NCBI GenBank assembly: GCA_964020085.1
Contig: OZ026596.1
Span: 39,788,943-39,852,942, forward strand
Direction: 5' to 3'
DNA: 64,000 nt
DNA from: Micromussa lordhowensis
Lineage: Eukaryota; Cnidaria; Anthozoa; Scleractinia; Lobophylliidae
In this document: positions 45,351-53,894 of the stretch, piece by piece
How the letters are laid out: every line of letters starts with the position of its first letter
Numbering within the stretch: position 1 is the stretch's first letter
Notes under the pieces: model-generated
Told to the model about the DNA's origin: nothing
The model's database searches: none
Seen by the model: only the letters and a program-made list of their open reading frames with translations
Made by a program: the position numbers and the translations under genes

Positions 45351-45561
45351 TTTATTCAGAACAAACCATGCATATTGTGCTTGATCATGGCTATTAATTA
45401 TCAATATTTCGAAGGTGAATCGAGCAACTTGTTTAAAATCCAAAGAAAATAATTAAAATAATTAGGTTAATTTTAGAGATCAGTGTAATAGTATTATAAT
45501 TAGCCGAAGACGAATAGTATTTTTGCAAAACATAAATGTGTAAAAAATCAATATCAATAAA
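45351..45561. terminator. convergent poly(A) signals giving overlapping 3' ends
   Basis: The only AATAAA seen for the transposase gene is at 45556-45561 (plus), just before the stop codon of the minus gene at 45589. The nearest AATAAA for the minus gene is at 45351-45356. If both are used, the two transcripts overlap by roughly 200 bp. Confidence 0.4.
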
Positions 45562-45588
45562 GCATGCTAAAATCCACTATTACTTGTT

Positions 45589-46203
45589 CTAGAAAATTAA
45601 ATTTAAGTCGATTTCCGCCGGTTTGAATCCGGCATATTCCCCACTCTCCTCTGGAAATTCATTTCTAATTGCTTTCACAACGCACGCTGGAATCACTCGC
45701 CGGTTTTTCCTTCCCAGTACACCATGAACCCACCAAGTAAACTGACGGTAGGCTGCTAAACGCCATGTTCTAGAAGAGATCACAAATATGAGAATTACAT
45801 GATGAACAAATAACTTTTGCGGCTAGATTTTCAAAACAACTAACCTGTTCTCGATGGGTTCCGGCAAAGGATTACAGCGTGCGTTGTGAATTGCAACAAG
45901 GGCAGTATTTAGCACGTCCGTATCGAGGCACACAATTCTAAACTTTGCGTGGTCAGTTATGCATTCAACCCCTGACTCGTCGAACTTTTGATTAAGGGCA
46001 TCCAATTCCTGACAACAAAAACATTCATCGGACGTCGACATTGGGACACAATTGCCCCCACAAATGCACCATTCGGTGTTTCCAACTCTGTTATCAAAAT
46101 TGGCTTCGCTGTCTCCTTCGTCGCCAGTTTCTTCTTCCGAGTCAACTGGTTCTTCACCAGGAGGATAGGTTGGCTCAAACTGGAATGGCTGTACACCGCT
46201 CAT
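45589..46203 (-). CDS. P2X7 C-terminal 'ballast' domain protein encoded inside the transposon
   Basis: Exons 45845-46203 and 45589-45769, intron 75 bp (CAG|gttagt .. ttctag|AAC), in phase, about 179 codons, no damage. The N-terminal 45 residues are acidic (EEPVDSEEETGDEGDSEA). Then WCICGGNCVPM, DECFCCQEL, ITDHAKFRIVCLD; after the splice TWRLAAYRQFTWWVHG, VIPACVVKAIRNEFP, GEYAGFK. The pattern WC.CG.C / C.CC / C (Cys-rich) and AYR..W....I P.C...IR.EFP...G.Y.GF matches the cytoplasmic zinc-binding domain of the vertebrate P2X7 receptor; there is no channel part and no membrane segment. Its genuine coding state contrasts with the broken transposase. Role in the element is unknown: it may assist transposition, bind zinc and nucleic acid or protein, or be cargo. 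Confidence 0.88.
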
Positions 46204-46285
46204 GTTGGAAATAACGAAGGAAATCCGTAACAGAGCGACAAGTTTCAGCTGACACCGCCTGTTTTCTTCTTGTATACGAAATCAG

Positions 46286-46500
46286 TGTTCCCCATATCAT
46301 ACGTCATAGCATACCGCTGACACGCATTACGGGCCCGCAATGAAAAGGCCCGAAAAGCGGGAAAAACACAGTTTCAAAGCTAAATTTCTCGCGAAAACCA
46401 ATAAACGGTCAGGAATAACTATCCAAACTGGACTTTATTGATGTTAGACTTTCTAAAAAAAGTGTTACAAAAAATCTCAATTTTTGCCTTCAGTTCTCCT
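46286..46500 (-). repeat. right terminal inverted repeat of the Kolobok-like element
   Basis: Reverse-complement partner of 41518-41723, 215 bp. It lies 83 bp upstream of the start codon of the ballast-domain gene, so it probably also contains that gene's promoter. Confidence 0.9.
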
Positions 46501-46559
46501 TTAATATTACGCCTGTGCAATGATTTTCTCGATCTCTTGTTCTCTCACCGACTTTCTTA

Positions 46560-46694
46560 TCGCCATACTTTGTGAAATAAAAGTAATCCTTTGCTGTATG
46601 TTATTTTGGTAAGGCGACTGAAAGAACATTAACAAAGGAAGCAAACAAATCTAAAACTGACATGGTATACATGAAGCCGCGTGTGTCACGCAAT
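46560..46694 (-). repeat. second copy of the 126-bp segment of intron 33086-33211
   Basis: Runs from the BEL integrase break (GATTGCGTGACACACG) to CAAAGTATGGCGA, with a 9-bp insert. It continues on the minus strand into an ATG (46564-46566) followed by 18 open codons (MAIRKSVREQEIEKIIAQ) and a GC|gtaata donor-like site at 46511, just before the TTAA where the Kolobok-like element sits. It contains its own acceptor-like AATGTTCTTTCAG. Confidence 0.9.
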
Positions 46695-47575
46695 CTTGTC
46701 TTGATCAATGTCTTTCACCAAATCGCTTAACTCCTTATTTCCTCCAACGAAGTTACCTCCATTGTCAGATAGCATCTCTCTTGGAAGCCCCCTGCGATTG
46801 ACCATACTGTAGAAAGCATTCAGGAACGAGTCCGTGTCAAATGCACAGGCCATTTCTAGATGGACTGCTCTGGTTGCCAAGCAGGTAAACAAACACAAGT
46901 AACGTTTCTGTTGATGTGTCCTTCCCTGCACAGTGGTCCACTATAATCCACGGCAGTCTGTGCGAAAGCTCTCAAGGAAAGTCTAAGTCTGATCTGTGGG
47001 AGAGGGGCCATAATTTGTTTTGCAGCTTTAGCTTTTCTTCTTTGGCATTCATTGCATTTCTTCTCCCATTCCCGAATTTCTTCATGAGCAGAAATGATCC
47101 AGAAACGTGTTGATAAAGCTGCCAGCAACTGATTCGTTCCACCCGCGTGATCGTCTTTCTCGTGATAATGTTTGACAATCAGCTTCGTTACACAGTTCTT
47201 ACGAGGCAGGATAATCGTAAAGGGGGCATCCTGTGGAAGAGATTCTACATACTTAAGGCGTCCATCGCATCTCATTTGGCCCTCCTGGTCTAGCCATGGT
47301 TGTAATCCGAGCAGCTTGCTCTTTTTTGGTAACTCTCTTTGTCGCTGAAGTGCAAAATACTCGTCCAGAAATGGCTTTCTTTGTGCACCCTTTATCACTT
47401 GAATCGCAGCATCTTCGATCTCTTCCGCCTTTAATTCCCCTCTTTCTCTGTTGGGACTTCTACAATTATCTATGAAACGACAGACCCATGCTTGAATTCT
47501 TATTAACTTTGTCCAACTTGAGAAGCGTTTTGGATCGGGACGCCATAGCTGGTCATCTTCATGAACTGAAATCAC
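46694..47575 (-). pseudogene. BEL/Pao integrase, frameshifted
   Basis: 47575-46856 holds the tether, then the H2C2 zinc domain (KHYHEKDDHAGGTNQLL ... CNECQRRK), D in [10 protein letters not shown]; a shift near 46890 leads to [20 protein letters not shown] and D in [10 protein letters not shown]. The element ends before the catalytic Glu at 46694. Confidence 0.83.
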
Positions 47576-48312
47576 TGTCCAGTCTCCTGTACTTCGGCTT
47601 GCCTGAGAGCTGGCTTGAGCTGTTTTCTTGATCTCCGTCGCTTCTGAAACTTTGTCGGTGTCAATTTGATTGATAGGCCAGTCTGACTCTTCCTTTTGAA
47701 GGTAAAGTCACGAAAAGGCACGAAACGCCACTGCTTGGGATTCGTCAGGCTTTGAATTTCTCCCACTCGGTTTGCAACAAAAGGTTTGAATATCCGACTT
47801 CTTCCTCTTATCCACCACAGGACATTCATACTATCGGACCAGAAGACTGGACTTTCTGCGAGAGCCTGGGAACCACCTGATGCTCCTTGTTCCATTTCAC
47901 GACGATCATGAGTGTTCACCTGCTCACTTTGATCTGCCAGCGCAGAGTCTCTATGCAACAATCGGTTGTGAGTGTTCTTATAATTATTTATCCCGCAAAT
48001 TCTTGATCTAACGCAAGTTTCTCCATTGTGATCTCCTCTTAAGCACCGATAACAGAGTTTAAGGCTCTTGGCGGCTTCCCATCTCACTCGCGGGCTCATA
48101 GCCTTGAATCTTTCACACCGCCAAACTCCGTGATGACCACTGCAAACTTTACACGGTCGAAATCCAACTCTTCTCTGATTTCCTGAAGATTTCTGCGTGT
48201 TACCGAAGAAGGTCACCTCACTGTCTTTCTTGCGTCCTCTTTTACCCAAACCGTGAATTGTTTCCGATGCTACTGTCTGGAATTCTGCTTCCTGGATGAT
48301 GAACTCTCTCAA
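47572..48312 (-). pseudogene. BEL/Pao gag knuckles fused to RNase H-like region
   Basis: CKVCSGHHGVWRCERF and CYRCLRGDHNGETC are CCHC knuckles. After about 40 residues the sequence passes, without a stop, to SPVFWSDSMNVLWWIRGRS and KPFVANRVGEIQSL, which in BEL elements lies after the RT, in the RNase H region. Protease and RT are therefore deleted in frame. It ends with a basic region out of step with the family. Confidence 0.8.
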
Positions 48313-48425
48313 CGTTTCTACTGACTGCCAACGACCATTTTCATGAATCCTCGCTTTTCCACACTTTTTCGCACAATGCTTTCTTCAATTCGACATCGGC
48401 AAGTATTTTCTGACGTGTCAGTTGC

Positions 48426-48794
48426 CTAACTCGATAATTTGTCTTTCCGACTGTCCAAATATTCTTGAGCCTTGTCATGAGCCTCCGAAAATTCCGCCTC
48501 TAATTTGTCCATTTCACCGGTGAGCTTCTTTCGTTTCTCTTTATCTTTGGAGTTTAAATATTCTTGAGATAATTCTTCCATTGTTAACATTGTGGGTTCT
48601 TGCACTTCACAAAGCTTTTGACGCATCGCCTTGACTTCCCGCCGACTCGGATAATCTTCTTCATGTAGAAGGCTTAACAACTTATTCTTGATCCTGGTGA
48701 AGGCCGATTTATCCTTCGACCTTTGCTGTCTTAGACATTCGATGCGATCTTCTTCTTCGTCCACTGCTTCGCCAAGCTCGCCGTCCACTGACAT
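48426..48794 (-). CDS. BEL/Pao gag N-terminus, coiled coil
   Basis: ATG at 48794 to a stop at 48426, 122 codons, highly charged and predicted to be almost all helix (EEEDRIECLRQQRSKDK, KLTGEMDKLEAEFSEAHDKA). It is placed directly after the LTR and primer site, as gag should be. It ends early compared with full gag. Confidence 0.6.
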   Translation of the reverse strand: MSVDGELGEAVDEEEDRIECLRQQRSKDKSAFTRIKNKLLSLLHEEDYPSRREVKAMRQKLCEVQEPTMLTMEELSQEYLNSKDKEKRKKLTGEMDKLEAEFSEAHDKAQEYLDSRKDKLSS

Positions 48795-48832
48795 GATTTG
48801 AACCTCGCTTTGCTACCAAAAATGTTTACCAC

Positions 48833-49050
48833 ATAAACATTTATTCTATTTCACACGTTTGCACAAACTAAACTTAAACTAAAACGATGCCTTGACTACG
48901 AATCTGCGACAGTCCAAATGTCCATGGCTTGACCACGAATCTGTACTACTCTCCAATTGTCCAATGATGCTCGAAATTGACCAATAAGTCCTGCTTCGTA
49001 CCGCACTTGCCGAGGATAGAATTAAAACTAAAACTTCCTTTGAGCGAACA
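48833..49050 (-). repeat. 5' LTR of the deleted BEL element
   Basis: Plus strand TGTTTACCACATAAAC .. TTGAGCGAACA, 218 bp. The minus strand has AATAAA near its 3' end (48848-48853 region). The adjacent primer-binding site starts TGG after four T. Partner LTR missing. Confidence 0.65.
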
Positions 49051-49097
49051 AAAAAAGGCTAAGTTCTGAAATAATACATGCGAAAAACATACAATTG

Positions 49098-49178
49098 CAA
49101 GTCTATACAAAAGGATTACGTAATGCAGAAAGACCTTATTACAAGTCTACTACAAAAGGATTACGTAATGCCGAAAGA
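49098..49178 (+). repeat. 44-bp period direct repeat, two copies
   Basis: CAAGTCTATACAAAAGGATT and CAAGTCTACTACAAAAGGATT starts are 44 bp apart (49098 and 49142) and both continue ACGTAATGC.GAAAGA. Lies at the 5' break of the LINE. Confidence 0.7.
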
Positions 49179-49199
49179 GCTAGAAAATTCTGTTCAGAA

Positions 49200-51090
49200 A
49201 ACACTAATGAACGCATTATTGTCTCCTGTTCAATGCCAAACGGCAGTTCTCTCTGACATTAACTCAGCTCAAACTCTTTTCAAGCTGCTCGACGATTTCA
49301 AGAATTTCTCAGGTTTAGAAGTTAATCCCACCAAAACTGAAGGAATGTGGATTGGATCTTCAAGAGAAAATGAAACGAAACCCTTTGGTATTAAATGGCC
49401 CAACAAACCAATTAAAGCCCTAGGGGTTTATTACTCTTATGATCAAAAATTACTACACGAAAAAAACTTCATAGAAAACCTGGACAGTGTTAAGTAACTT
49501 ATAAATATTTGGTAAGCAAGAGGTCTCTCTCTCTATGGAAAGGTAACAATAATAAAATCCCTGATTGTCCCAAAATGTGTCTATGTATCGTCATTATTAA
49601 CTACCCCCAAGGGAGTTATCCAAGAACTAAACCAATTGATTTTTAAATTTCTTTGGAAAGGCGTAGACAAAGTCACACCTTTGTCAGCAATAAATGATTA
49701 TGAAAACAGTGGATTGAAAATGATTGATTTAGAAACAATGGTTAAATCCTTACGACTAGCCTGGCTAAAGAGAATTTTCAGTGAAAATGATGGCACATGA
49801 AAAAATTACTTACGTCACGTACTAAAATGTTTTGGAGGCTCTTTCGTATTTCATTGCAATTATAATATAAAGGATCTCACAATCTCTTCTCAATTTTATA
49901 CTAAGTTGCTTCAGTGGTGGGCAGATTTTCAAGATGAGTTTTCTGCTGATAAACCATGGCAAAATATAATATGGAATAACAAGGACATTCGTATAGATAA
50001 TAAACCAATATTCTATAAGACTTTTTTTTAGTCTGGTATTATGCATGTAACTAACCTTCCATTTGATTTAAATATTATGGAGTCCTATAATATTGCTACA
50101 AAAAAGATGAAAAAAGTAAATATTTTGGTCTGGGCAAGTCTCAGACTTGCCGTACCGTCCCACTTAATTTCAAATAATCGCACCTTTTTAACAATGCCAC
50201 CCTCTTTGATTATTGAAAACAATGTTTTTGATATCCCTATGAAAAAATCAATAGACTACACAAAGTTAATAAGTAAAAAAGCAGCATTTTCTAGTAATTC
50301 TTTCGTTCTGAAACACGGTTATAACCTAAGTGAGGATCAATTAAGAAAAGTGTTTCTTCTGCCGCATACTGTGTGTTCTGAGGCCTTAAGGCCTTTCAAT
50401 ATAAAGTCCTTAACTTTATTCTATATACCAATACCAAGCTATATAAGATAGGATACATTTTAGACGATAAATGCTCTTTTTGTAAGTCTCAACCAGGAAC
50501 CCTATTGCACCTTTTTTTAACTGCGTATACTCAAAGCTTTTCTGGAAAGATTTTGAATTTTACTTTTACTCTTTGTCACAAGAATTTGTTCATCTTAGCT
50601 TGCAGGATGTATTAATAGGTATTATAACTTCAGAATGTCCCTTACTAAATTATTTCTTGTTGATAGCCAAACTATGTATATGGAATTGCAGAAGATCTCA
50701 AATATCTCAAATACTTCCAAGCTTAGCTGGGTTTAAGATAAAGATCAAAACTAAATTTGAAACAGAAAAATATATCTGTACTAAGAACAAAACTTTAGAT
50801 CAATTCCGTAAAAAATGGGGGACAATTTCTCCTGTGTAAACAATAACTTTTCCTTTTATTGTAACTCTCTTTGTAACCTTCTATTGCCCTTGTAATTGTA
50901 TTTTAACATAAATGTAATGTACAGTATGTTTAGGCTAGTATTGTTAGTTATGTACATGTAATATAGTTATAAGTAATGAGGTATACGGCTTAATTAGCAC
51001 GTTGTGGTTGTTAGTAATGTGTTAGTATTTGTAGTTGTCGCAGTATTGTAAGTAGTGTGAGTGCTCCAATAAAAATTGTAAATAGAACAT
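49200..51090 (+). pseudogene. Tx1/L1-like LINE, 3' half, decayed
   Basis: Begins after the RT palm: AQTLFKLLDDFKNFSGLEVN, PTKTEGMWIGS, KALGVYYSYDQ, then past a stop at 49495 SARGLSLYGKVTIIKSLIVP, FKFLWKGVDKV, NSGLKMIDLETM. These blocks and their order are those of L1/Tx1 ORF2 C-termini. The frame has several stops and shifts to about 50840. An AATAAA at about 51070 is followed by the end of homology near 51090, where a different gene's exon begins. Confidence 0.8.
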
Positions 51091-51220
51091 CTGCTGAAAA
51101 CTGTCCAGAACATGGACCACCCTTTGCTCCAAGAGCACAGCCACATCCATTGTGCATAAATTTTTTGACTTTTTCGATACTTTCTTCGTTTTCCATTTCT
51201 TCTTGATAGGTCTCCGCCAT
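51091..51220 (-). pseudogene. N-terminal exon of a cnidarian multi-copy gene, cut by the LINE
   Basis: ATG at 51220 starts MAETYQEEMENEESIEK, then KKFMHNGCGCALGAKGGPCS and QFSADVLF, after which the reading enters LINE 3' sequence. The motif 'F....GC.C..G.KGGPCS..F' recurs, to my memory, at the start of many uncharacterised cnidarian proteins, probably transposon-linked. Only the first roughly 43 codons remain. Confidence 0.4.
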
Positions 51221-51249
51221 AGCATCATTTTAAATTTAGTTGATTGCGC

Positions 51250-51640
51250 CTCACAAAAAAGCATAGTTTTATCGGTCGTCACACAACAGTTTTCTGTTGT
51301 CATGGTATTGGAAATCAGTGGAAATTAGCATTTTGACGACCAGTGCTGCGTGACTTGAAGACCACAGTTCTTGACACGTGACAAGAGTTTACCTCATCGA
51401 CCTCACAGGTTAGACTTTTACAAAAGTCCTTCGTCTTATCTACCTCTCACTACTTTGTCGTTCGCTTGTTTGTAACATGTCAGTGACAGAATTTTAACTT
51501 AACTGGTTTAGTAATGCTGAAAAGCAAAGTTTTGTCTGTCGTCACAACAGTTTGCCGTCGACATAGCAGTCGAAATATTAGCATGTTGCGTGATGAAACA
51601 CGAGCACAAGTTCTTGACACGTGATCAGATTTTACTTCGC
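51250..51640. repeat. two diverged direct repeats, about 130 bp each
   Basis: 51255-51395 and 51520-51637 share AAAGCATAGTTTT/AAAGCAAAGTTTT, GTCGTCACA.CAACAGTTT, ATTAGCAT, CACAAGTTCTTGACACGTGA and so on. The unit includes the leader of the exon at 51220, so it could be a promoter duplication. Confidence 0.75.
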
Positions 51641-51659
51641 TGGTCATCTTTATTCATCG

Positions 51660-52065
51660 CATAGCCCATTGCAGAAACGTGAGAGCACTGGGGCGAGTTT
51701 CTTATATTGATTAGATTGAAAATCTAAACATTGCAACTGAAAGGTTTATGAATGAAAAGCTACCCAACCAAGTTTAAGAGTTTTCAAAGGAAAATTGTCC
51801 AAATGGGAGCCTTCGAAAAGTTGCAAAATTCCATAGAAACCCTTATAATTTTGTGGCCTGTCTACCCAATCCATACAAACTCTCTATTTTGGGTGATATT
51901 TGAAGAGCTACCATTTTGCCATTTTCCTCCGCCAAATACCTCTATTCGTGGTAAAGACTCTCAAATTTAGTTGATCTTTCATTTGAATATCTTAGTTTTT
52001 CAAAAAAAAAACGGAAAACAACCATACTCTTTCCCAGTCCTCTCACGTTTCTGAAATGGCCTATG
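51660..52065. mobile_element. 406-bp MITE with about 38-bp inverted ends
   Basis: Ends CATAGCCCATTGCAGAAACG and complement of CATAGGCCATTTCAGAAACG, extending through GTGAGAG.ACTGGG. The centre is AT-rich with no convincing ORF. No clear target duplication. Confidence 0.75.
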
Positions 52066-52629
52066 GCCAACTTGGTCGAGCTTTCTCCATGTTTGTTTCG
52101 TTTGTTTATGGCAGTTGTAAGGTATTCTTAACTTTCGTTTCTTCAGGGTTTACCGTAACACTGAAATTACAAGCTCTCGAAACAACCAGACTTTGCTGTT
52201 ATGATTTTACTTGTCGTTTTGTTTGTCGTTCGGTAACATGATCAAAACTGAATTTATTAAGCCGATGCAAGAAATATATACATACTATCGGATACGTGCG
52301 TGACAATGCTGTATAATGCAATTGAAGTGCAAGTGCATGTGATTAAATACCAGGGTGCAAGTGAATGTGCAAATGATTGTCACATAGTATAACAGTTTCT
52401 GTTTCCGAAAGCGGTAAATGTCGCTTGTTTTGGATTGTGTATGATAATTATTTTACGAAGGCTTTGTTGAATTCATTTGAGTTGTATTTATCAATCATCA
52501 GGGCATGAAAAAAATAATTGTCAAACTTGCCGTCAAAAGAAAGCTACCTCTCATAATTGTTTTGAACTATTAAAATTGAAGCAAAGAGCTGCCCTCATTT
52601 CACACTGTGTTAGGCTAGCACGTCATGTC

Positions 52630-52930
52630 ATTCTAACGGAATCGTTACCCGTTTAACGGATGCTAGTTTATTCTAACGGATCCTAATGGCTTCTCTAGCC
52701 GTGCTAACGGATGTAGAGTTTTTGCTAACAGTTATGCTGACCCACCTAACGGTCTGATGCTAACGGCTAACGGATACATGTCTCTTGCTAACGATTACAC
52801 TCTCCATTCTAACGGCCTGATGCTAACGTCTAACGGTTGGGCTAACGCCTCTAACGTTTCTAAGAAAACTTTGTAATGGATAACTAACGGATGCTTAACG
52901 CTTTTGCCCATCTAACAGACAAGCGTTAAG
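52630..52930. promoter_or_regulatory. dense cluster of TAACGG motifs (Myb-type sites)
   Basis: Ten TAACGG on the plus strand between about 52634 and 52890, plus five further TAACG and two TAACAG, with irregular spacing and differing flanks (ATTCTAACGGA, GCTAACGGATG, CCTAACGGTC, TCTAACGGTTG). TAACGG matches the animal Myb consensus YAAC[G/T]G. By chance fewer than one is expected. It lies 3' of the Myb/SANT-like exons at 53020-53414. Confidence 0.6.
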
Positions 52931-53019
52931 GTACGTTTTCCCATGCACGGTCACATTTGAATAAATTTTAAAACAATATTTGCTGTAAAAAATATTGAAA
53001 GTGGGTTCTTTTTATGTAC

Positions 53020-53414
53020 CTGTTCTACAGTTTTTTCCCCAGCATTCACCGCATTAACTGCATCTAAAACAGAGGCCCAAGCCTCTTTCTTCTTCTCCAG
53101 GGATACAGTACTAGAAAATTTAGCCTGAAGGATATACTAGGGAAAAAAATTAAATAAAGAACTTTTCAGTACATTCATGTAAATTTATGTATGTTTAAAG
53201 AAAAGGTTTGATGTTAAATAGTACGTTTAAGTTCTGGGAAACATGAATTTTACAAAACACTTTCCACATCATAACTACTTAAAATTATGTCATTAATTTC
53301 AAGGTGATTCTATAATACGACTTAGCTTACTTGGTGTTTTGCATAAGCCTGCACAAGTGCCTCGCTCTTGGCCTGTGAGAACCGTGCACTTCTCGATTTC
53401 TTCTCTGCAGACAT
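53020..53414 (-). CDS. Myb/SANT-like DNA-binding protein, first two coding exons
   Basis: Exon 53331-53414 (MSAEKKSRSARFSQAKSEAL, ends KHQ|gtaagc) and exon 53020-53136 (ttccctag|TAT; ILQAKFSSTVSLEKKKEAW, LDAVNAVNAGEKTVEQ|gtacat), in phase. The pattern 'RFS..K.E.LV.AY....Y.LQ.KFSSTVS...K..AW......VN......R/KT..Q' is that of Myb/SANT-like domains (Myb_DNA-bind_5 / MSANTD). It would bind DNA; relatives include the second protein of Harbinger transposons and domesticated derivatives. A conserved 'VKKKW' exon should follow but was not found between 53020 and 52066. Confidence 0.6.
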
Positions 53415-53747
53415 CTATTCAATTTTATATACGTAAAATTTACAATAAATTATCAATAACCTCACACAATGTGTGATGATACCCAAATCATTTTGAAAAT
53501 CTAATAATAATAATTACGGTAGCCTCATCACCATGAAAGTTTTTTGTTAAATGACCATGGCTTAGCTATTGTATTTGCTTTTTTTCTAAGCAAAGCGGCT
53601 CTTTTTCTTGGAGGAGGGGGACGAAACTAAGAAAAGGTCTGAGAAATGTTTCAAACCAAGAAAAGAAACGAAAATATTTGATTTTAACACAAACAAAAAA
53701 ATAATGAATTTTAGTAACTGATAAAAATGAAAAAAAGTATACATACC

Positions 53748-53846
53748 TTTAACGCTACAAAAAGTTTGTTGCAACAATGCGGTAAGCCAACTTTTTTCCC
53801 GCGCAAACTGAGCACAGCATACCAACATGGCCGCCATGAATGTGCA
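53748..53846 (-). other. possible 5' exon of the Myb/SANT-like gene
   Basis: ATGGCGGCCATGTTGG opens a 32-codon frame that ends at a good donor (AAAG|gtatgt). Joined to the exon at 53414 it would be out of frame with MSAEKK, so if used it is 5' UTR with a short upstream ORF. Weak. Confidence 0.25.
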
Positions 53847-53894
53847 ATTCAACGTTAATAAATGCATCAAATAGAACTTACCTGAAAACTCCAT

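Larger units (their letters stand above)
41518..46500. mobile_element. Kolobok-like DNA transposon, complete, two genes, TTAA target
   Basis: 4,983 bp, flanked by TTAA at 41514-41517 and 46501-46504. Ends are AGGGGAACTGAAGGCAAAAA and its complement with one mismatch. The inverted repeats are long: 41518-41723 and 46286-46500, diverged in the middle but near identical again at TATGACGTATGATATGGGGA. TTAA duplication, THAP-DDE transposase and terminal AGGGG are traits I associate with the Kolobok superfamily. It carries a plus-strand transposase gene and a minus-strand gene for a P2X7-ballast-domain protein, tail to tail. It lies 350 bp upstream of the first found HECT exon. Confidence 0.9.
46694..49050 (-). 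mobile_element. BEL/Pao element lacking protease and RT, with 5' LTR
   Basis: Right to left: LTR 48833-49050 (TG..CA, AATAAA inside), a probable primer-binding site TGGTAGCAAAGCGAGGTT a few bases on, gag start at 48794, CCHC region, then directly the region before the tether, integrase zinc domain, and integrase core to 46694. Gag joins RNase H-like sequence inside one open frame, so about 2 kb of protease-RT is gone. The 3' end is cut by the repeat at 46560-46694. Confidence 0.85.
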
